DNA from: Rhodocyclaceae bacterium
GTDB lineage: Bacteria; Pseudomonadota; Gammaproteobacteria; Burkholderiales; Usitatibacteraceae
NCBI GenBank assembly: GCA_020247395.1
Contig: JADCJC010000038.1
Location: 1-64,000 of the forward strand
Reading direction: 5' to 3'
Length of the DNA: 64,000 nt
Positions 60,123-64,000 of this stretch are shown one piece after another. The translations under genes and the position numbers were made by a program. The notes below the pieces were generated by a model. The model was not told the origin of the DNA. It did no database searches and saw nothing but the letters and a program-made list of their open reading frames with translations. Position 1 is the first letter of the stretch, and each line of letters starts with the position of its first letter.

Positions 60123-61094
60123 CTATCCGTTTTCTTTGACCCAAATTATAGCTGGCCAGGCAATGCTGCTCGCCCCGGCACCTCCGGCTTGCAGCTGCAG
60201 CAGTGCCACTTGCCGTATTTGTGAATACTGGCCGGTGATGGCAAGGGCGGCTTCGAAGTAGCGGCTCTTGGTGTCGAGAAACATCTCCACAATAGCCGCT
60301 GGTAGCTGCTTGCGACGTGCGGCAATGTCCTTGGCGTCAATAAACGGCAGCTCGCGTACACGAATGGTCTCGATCAGTTGCTCGGCGGGAACGTCAGCGA
60401 ACAACGCTTGAAGTATCTCGATTGAGGTGGTGTTGATATTGATGCGTGTGCGTTCGCCGTTCGGGGTCGGCAGCGCCGTTACAAACGGCGATAGTTTGCG
60501 CAGCGTGTTCTCATCGATACCTTTCACACGCAGCAGTTCCTCTACTTGGCTGATGGGTCGATTGGCCGCGCCGTAACCGGCCTGCGACCAGTAGTAGTTG
60601 TTTTCCGCGCCGCCCAGGGCGGAGACATCGTCGTCGCGGTCAATCCAGTCAACGACGGCCGTTGCAATATTCGGGTCGAGTTTGAGAATCTTGAGCAAGC
60701 GTGAGAAGGCATCAACATCCGGTTCACGTCGTTTGCCATCGGCTCCCACCAGGTTATTGATGTTGAACTTCGATTGCGCGTCGCGCAGCAAGCCGGTGGC
60801 AACCGCCGTATCAATTGGCCGGGCGACGAGGCCCTGCGCCCAGGGTTGTGAGAGGGCAACGTATGTGCTGTTCTTCTGCTGCACCACCAACGCGCTCCGC
60901 GCCCATTCCAGCGTCGTGGTGGCGTGTAAGCCCAGCTGCGCGCGTTCGGTGGCGCGTTGGACACGGGTTAACGACTCAGCCTGCTGTGCCAGCAGATAAC
61001 TCGCCACGGTGGCGGCAAGCATCACCACCAACAAGGCGGTGATGATGGCGATGCCACGTTGGCGTGCCGGTGGCCTCAATCTGCGACAAACCAT
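60123..61094 (-). CDS. gspK: Type II secretion system minor pseudopilin GspK
   Basis: 323 residues from ATG 61094, 4 bp after the gspJ stop; a longer frame starting at 61154 would overlap gspJ. Prepilin leader ending RQRG|IAIITALLVVMLAAT: cleavage after Gly, and Ile at +1 with no Glu5, the normal peculiarity of GspK. The large alpha domain (INNLVGADGKRREPDVDAFSRL) and the C-terminal part (TRININTTSIEILQALF) match the family. GspK caps the pseudopilus with I and J. Confidence 0.93.
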   Translation of the reverse strand: MVCRRLRPPARQRGIAIITALLVVMLAATVASYLLAQQAESLTRVQRATERAQLGLHATTTLEWARSALVVQQKNSTYVALSQPWAQGLVARPIDTAVATGLLRDAQSKFNINNLVGADGKRREPDVDAFSRLLKILKLDPNIATAVVDWIDRDDDVSALGGAENNYYWSQAGYGAANRPISQVEELLRVKGIDENTLRKLSPFVTALPTPNGERTRININTTSIEILQALFADVPAEQLIETIRVRELPFIDAKDIAARRKQLPAAIVEMFLDTKSRYFEAALAITGQYSQIRQVALLQLQAGGAGASSIAWPAIIWVKENG

Positions 61095-61098
61095 TCGC

Positions 61099-61740
61099 TC
61101 AGCCACCCGACACCTCGCGTAATGCAAATAATCGGACGATAGGCGGCGTATCACCTTGTGTCAGCGTGAGTTCGAGTGCGGCGGGCAGGGCGGTGGAGGC
61201 AAAGCTTGGTGTGCTGCTGTCATCGCGAGCGGGCCAATCGGCCCGCCAGTTGCCGCGAGTATCAAGCACACGCCAGCGAAATTCACGCACGTTCTTCAGC
61301 GCTGTATACGCGGCGGGCAGCGCACGGGGGGCAACGTCGATACCGTCCCAAATCAATAGCTCCAGTTTGCCTTCGTTGAGCCGATAACCGATGCGTTGTG
61401 TTGCCGCACTGGCGCCGGTCGAACCGGCAAAACCCGTCCGACTAAAAACAATCACCGGGTCAATTGCCGACGAAACTGCTGAGAGTACTTTTAATGCGGG
61501 CTCTGAGACACCATCGGCGTTCCTTGCCGCGCGCGGCAGCACGGCACCCAAGTCGGACTCAATACGGGTAAAAAACAATGCTTGGTCACGTAAGGTGCCG
61601 CTCTGTAATGCCAAGCGCTCGCGTGTATCAAACATGCTTGAGAGTGTCCGGTAACCGATCACGGTTAACACCGCGAACACCAGCAACGCGACCATCACTT
61701 CAACGAGTGTGAAGGCGGATTGACGATAGGGGCGCCTCAC
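61099..61740 (-). CDS. gspJ: Type II secretion system minor pseudopilin GspJ
   Basis: 213 residues from GTG 61740, overlapping the gspI stop by 4 bp. The prepilin signal RRPYRQSA|FTLVEVMVALLVFAVL has Ala instead of Gly before the cleavage site, as in some GspJ proteins, with Glu at +5. The body contains QALFFTRIESDLGAVLPR and VREFRWRVLDTRGNWRADWP. It forms the tip complex with I and K. Confidence 0.92.
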   Translation of the reverse strand: MRRPYRQSAFTLVEVMVALLVFAVLTVIGYRTLSSMFDTRERLALQSGTLRDQALFFTRIESDLGAVLPRAARNADGVSEPALKVLSAVSSAIDPVIVFSRTGFAGSTGASAATQRIGYRLNEGKLELLIWDGIDVAPRALPAAYTALKNVREFRWRVLDTRGNWRADWPARDDSSTPSFASTALPAALELTLTQGDTPPIVRLFALREVSGG

Positions 61741-62168
61741 GTTGCACCCTGTTTAGGTTGATTGACCGGGCGCGCAAGATAAACAGTGAGGACTGCGAGT
61801 TTTCGTTCGTCGGCGGTAGCCGCAGCCGCGGTGGTTCGCGTCACCGCGATCTCGACCTTGCGGAATGCAGTATTGGGCGTTTCATTGGTGGTGGCCGACC
61901 AGCGAAAGTTGATGCCAGCCATTTCGGTTTGTCCGTTCTCAACGCCGACGCCGGGAAAAACGCGGCGCGCCGTTAACTCAGCGGCTCGATTCTGTGCGAT
62001 CCACGTGGCGTAGGTACGCAACTTCACCTCTTCGGCGCTGGTCGTTGCCATTGCAGTTGCGCGCATTGCGGCGGCTAAGGCGATTGAAAGAATCGCCAGT
62101 GCAATTAGCACCTCGATGAGTGTGAAGCCGTTGTTTCTAGTGGGAGCCGGGAGATTCGCGCGACACAT
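61737..62168 (-). CDS. gspI: Type II secretion system minor pseudopilin GspI
   Basis: 143 residues from ATG 62168. The prepilin signal TRNNG|FTLIEVLIALAILSIALAA is canonical, with Glu at +5. WIAQNRAAELTARR is the conserved GspI segment. It nucleates the pseudopilus tip. It lies 8 bp after gspH. Confidence 0.93.
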   Translation of the reverse strand: MCRANLPAPTRNNGFTLIEVLIALAILSIALAAAMRATAMATTSAEEVKLRTYATWIAQNRAAELTARRVFPGVGVENGQTEMAGINFRWSATTNETPNTAFRKVEIAVTRTTAAAATADERKLAVLTVYLARPVNQPKQGAT

Positions 62169-62176
62169 GTGTTGAT

Positions 62177-62776
62177 CTATTGCCGGAACGCGACGTTGCC
62201 GAGGGCATCACCGTCAATTACGCGCTGAAATTGGTCCGAGAATATCCGCATCGAAAACGGGACGCCGATACCGGTTGGGAGAAAGGTAACGATCTGCTCA
62301 CGTGGTGCGGACAACCCGCCAGACGCGCTCGCTGCATTTCGCGCAAGATTATCATTGGTGCTCGATCCGTTATTTGTCTCCGCCAGTTCGACACGAATGC
62401 CGTCCCGCCACGCGCGTTGCCGGAGGCTCTCGGCGGCGGCACTGCGCCAAGTCGGCTCGACGCTATTTGGGTCACGCTCAAGAAATTCAATGCCCTCGCC
62501 AGTTAAGCGCATGGCGATTGGGTAACCCGAGAACACCGCCTGATCACGTGTCTTTTCAACCAACACCAACATCCGCTCTGCTTCAAGCCGCACACGCTGT
62601 TCGTCACCGACAAATAGATTCGAAACTGCAATCGATAACGCAATGCCGACGATAACCACCACCACCATGATTTCAACGAGCGTGAAGCCAGATGCGGAAC
62701 GATAAAAGTCACCTATTGGCGGGCATATTCGAGCATTTTTGCTTGAAAATGCCCGTGGTTGCTTGGGGTTGCCCAT
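62177..62776 (-). CDS. gspH: Type II secretion system minor pseudopilin GspH
   Basis: 199 residues. The leader before the cleavage site is unusually long, about 30 residues (MGNPKQPRAFSS...YRSASG|FTLVEIMVVVVIVGI), so a later non-ATG start cannot be excluded. The mature domain has the GspH pattern RLEAERMLVLVEKTRDQAVFSG and FLPTGIGVPFSMRIF. It connects the tip complex to the GspG fibre. The gap from the gspG stop is 27 bp. Confidence 0.88.
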   Translation of the reverse strand: MGNPKQPRAFSSKNARICPPIGDFYRSASGFTLVEIMVVVVIVGIALSIAVSNLFVGDEQRVRLEAERMLVLVEKTRDQAVFSGYPIAMRLTGEGIEFLERDPNSVEPTWRSAAAESLRQRAWRDGIRVELAETNNGSSTNDNLARNAASASGGLSAPREQIVTFLPTGIGVPFSMRIFSDQFQRVIDGDALGNVAFRQ

Positions 62777-62803
62777 CTGGCGCTTGTTGTGCGGGTTGTC
62801 AGG

Positions 62804-63241
62804 CTAGAGCGCCCACGACCCAATATCGGCATCGTTACCTTCGCCGCCCGCTTGTTTATCCGCGCCATAACTGAACACATCAATCGCGCCCTTGATGCCG
62901 GGATTGAGGTACTGATACGGCGTCTTCCACGGGTCGGTCGGCAAGCGCTCGATGTAGCCGCCTTGTTTCCAATTGGCAGGTTGCGGATTGGAAGTGGGTT
63001 TTTGCGTAAGCGCCTGCAATCCCTGATCGGTCGACGGGTAAAAGCCGTTATCGAGGCGATAGAGCTTTAACGCCTGCATGATGATGGAGATATCGGCTTT
63101 TGCCGCCGTGACCTTGGCTTGATCAGGGCGATCAAGAATTTTGGGGATCACCACTGAGGCGAGGATGCCGAGGATGACTACGACGATCATCACTTCAATG
63201 AGCGTGAATCCGCTGCCGCGTAGGGTATTTCTTGGTTTCAT
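62804..63241 (-). CDS. gspG: Type II secretion system major pseudopilin GspG
   Basis: 145 residues. Prepilin signal MKPRNTLRGSG|FTLIEVMIVVVILGILAS; the mature part has the strongly conserved LDNGFYPSTDQGLQALTQKP and RLPTDPWKTPYQYLNPG. The C-terminal loop GADKQAGGEGNDADIGSW carries the Asp residues of the calcium site that stabilises the pilin. The most conserved component, and so the anchor for the operon assignment. Confidence 0.97.
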   Translation of the reverse strand: MKPRNTLRGSGFTLIEVMIVVVILGILASVVIPKILDRPDQAKVTAAKADISIIMQALKLYRLDNGFYPSTDQGLQALTQKPTSNPQPANWKQGGYIERLPTDPWKTPYQYLNPGIKGAIDVFSYGADKQAGGEGNDADIGSWAL

Positions 63242-63246
63242 AAGTA

Positions 63247-64000
63247 CTAACGAGAGACGAGTTGGTTGAGTTCAAAAATTGGTAACAGCACGGCCAACAC
63301 GATACACAGCACGATGACCCCCATGATCACAATCATGGCGGGTTCGATCAGCGCGGCTAACCGCGCGGTGCGTGTTTCGAGCTCGCGTTGTTGTTGACGC
63401 GCGGCGCTGGCCAGCGTTTCAGGGAGTCGTCCGCTGGCTTCGCCTGAGGCCACCAAGTGCAACATCACCGGTGGGAAGAGGGCGGGTTTGGTGTTTTGTG
63501 ATTGCAGCGCACGTGAAAGTGATACACCTTCACGCACTTGATTGGCGGCGCGCTCTAAGGCTTCGCGCATCGGCAAGTTGCTTACCACGCCGACACCGGC
63601 ATTCATCGCGGCGAGCACGGGTACACCACTACCAACCAGAATCGATAAGGTGGCGGCGAGTTGCGAGGCTTCACGCACACGAATCAAACGACCAATGATA
63701 GGCAGACGCAGCAGCAGCGCATGAAAGCGGCGTCGCTGTGTGGTCTTCTTCATAGCGAGCCGGAAGGTAACCGTGACCGCGATGGCAGCGATAATCCAGA
63801 GCCACCAGGTAAGTTTCAACAAGGTCGAGAGACCGAGCAACGCGCGCGTCATCAGTGGCAGGGTTTGTTTGGTGGCGTCAAATACACCAACCACCTGTGG
63901 AACCACGTACAACATCAGCCCGACGACGACCATCGCACAGATCACCACCACAATTGCCGGGTAGACCATTGCCGTGATGAGCTTTTGTCTCATCGCTTGC
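63247..64000 (-). CDS. gspF: Type II secretion system inner-membrane protein GspF, N-terminus outside the window
   Basis: The frame is open to the right edge; about 250 C-terminal residues of the usual 400 are present. An ATG at 63993 is internal, since the sequence RQKLITAMVYPAIVVVICAMVV is the first membrane helix after the first cytoplasmic domain. Second cytoplasmic domain: REASQLAATLSILVGSGVPVLAAM and LVASGEASGRLPETLASAA; final helix IVIMGVIVLCIVLAVLLPIFELN. GspF is the platform protein that couples GspE to the pseudopilus. gspE and gspD are expected beyond the edge. No gspC lies between F and G. Confidence 0.93.
   Translation of the reverse strand, partial: QAMRQKLITAMVYPAIVVVICAMVVVGLMLYVVPQVVGVFDATKQTLPLMTRALLGLSTLLKLTWWLWIIAAIAVTVTFRLAMKKTTQRRRFHALLLRLPIIGRLIRVREASQLAATLSILVGSGVPVLAAMNAGVGVVSNLPMREALERAANQVREGVSLSRALQSQNTKPALFPPVMLHLVASGEASGRLPETLASAARQQQRELETRTARLAALIEPAMIVIMGVIVLCIVLAVLLPIFELNQLVSR

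Overview
The window looks like chromosomal DNA of a Gram-negative proteobacterium of medium GC content, most likely a betaproteobacterium from soil or fresh water. The evidence is lolA, the surE-pcm-nlpD trio, two large TonB-dependent receptors, a type II secretion operon, E. coli-type lexA, and a giant surface protein with choice-of-anchor repeats of the kind common in environmental Burkholderiales-like genomes. The lineage is inferred from gene content alone. I recognised no rRNA, tRNA or CRISPR array.

Layout. 1-6518 (+) is housekeeping: the 3' end of a Crp/Fnr regulator, ftsK, lolA, surE, pcm and nlpD; rpoS, which often follows nlpD, is absent. 6962-11508 (-) encodes an ABC ATPase and a rare permease/M1-aminopeptidase fusion. 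12211-14991 (-) is a TonB-dependent receptor, divergent from anmK (15340-16548). 16729-19982 (-) holds a VOC-fold protein, a lipocalin-like protein, a short helical protein and a methyltransferase. 20079-30845 is a probable catabolic locus: a GntR/UTRA repressor facing two MmgE/PrpD proteins, a PaaK-like CoA ligase, an amidase, an MFS carrier and a second TonB receptor. A 12-bp palindrome centred on TGTCCGGACA flanks and overlaps the promoter of the first enzyme gene and also follows the promoter of the receptor gene, so one repressor probably controls uptake, transport and catabolism of a still unknown acid or amide.

31035-33036 is a roughly 2-kb element bounded by 22-bp inverted repeats. 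It holds only the zinc-finger end of an ISL3-type transposase plus three small passenger genes. 33112-43148 is a mixed region: tdk, lexA with an SOS box, a PhoD-like phosphatase, two transporters (one a remnant), a GMC oxidoreductase, a FlK-like thioesterase, a TerB/DUF697 protein and a phytoene-dehydrogenase-like oxidoreductase.

43464-54673 (+) is a tight three-gene operon: a Slam-like TPR/outer-membrane barrel, a FecR-domain protein with two TbpB-like C-terminal modules, and a 2453-residue protein made of beta-propeller, Ig-like, LamG-like, RCC1, Cys-rich and ASH modules. This is the best candidate in the window for an undescribed system: a Slam-type translocator with non-lipoprotein clients. 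54815-57420 (-) carries a phosphomannomutase and a YheT-type hydrolase, and 57431-64000 (-) is gspF-G-H-I-J-K-L-M-N of a type II secretion system running off the right edge.
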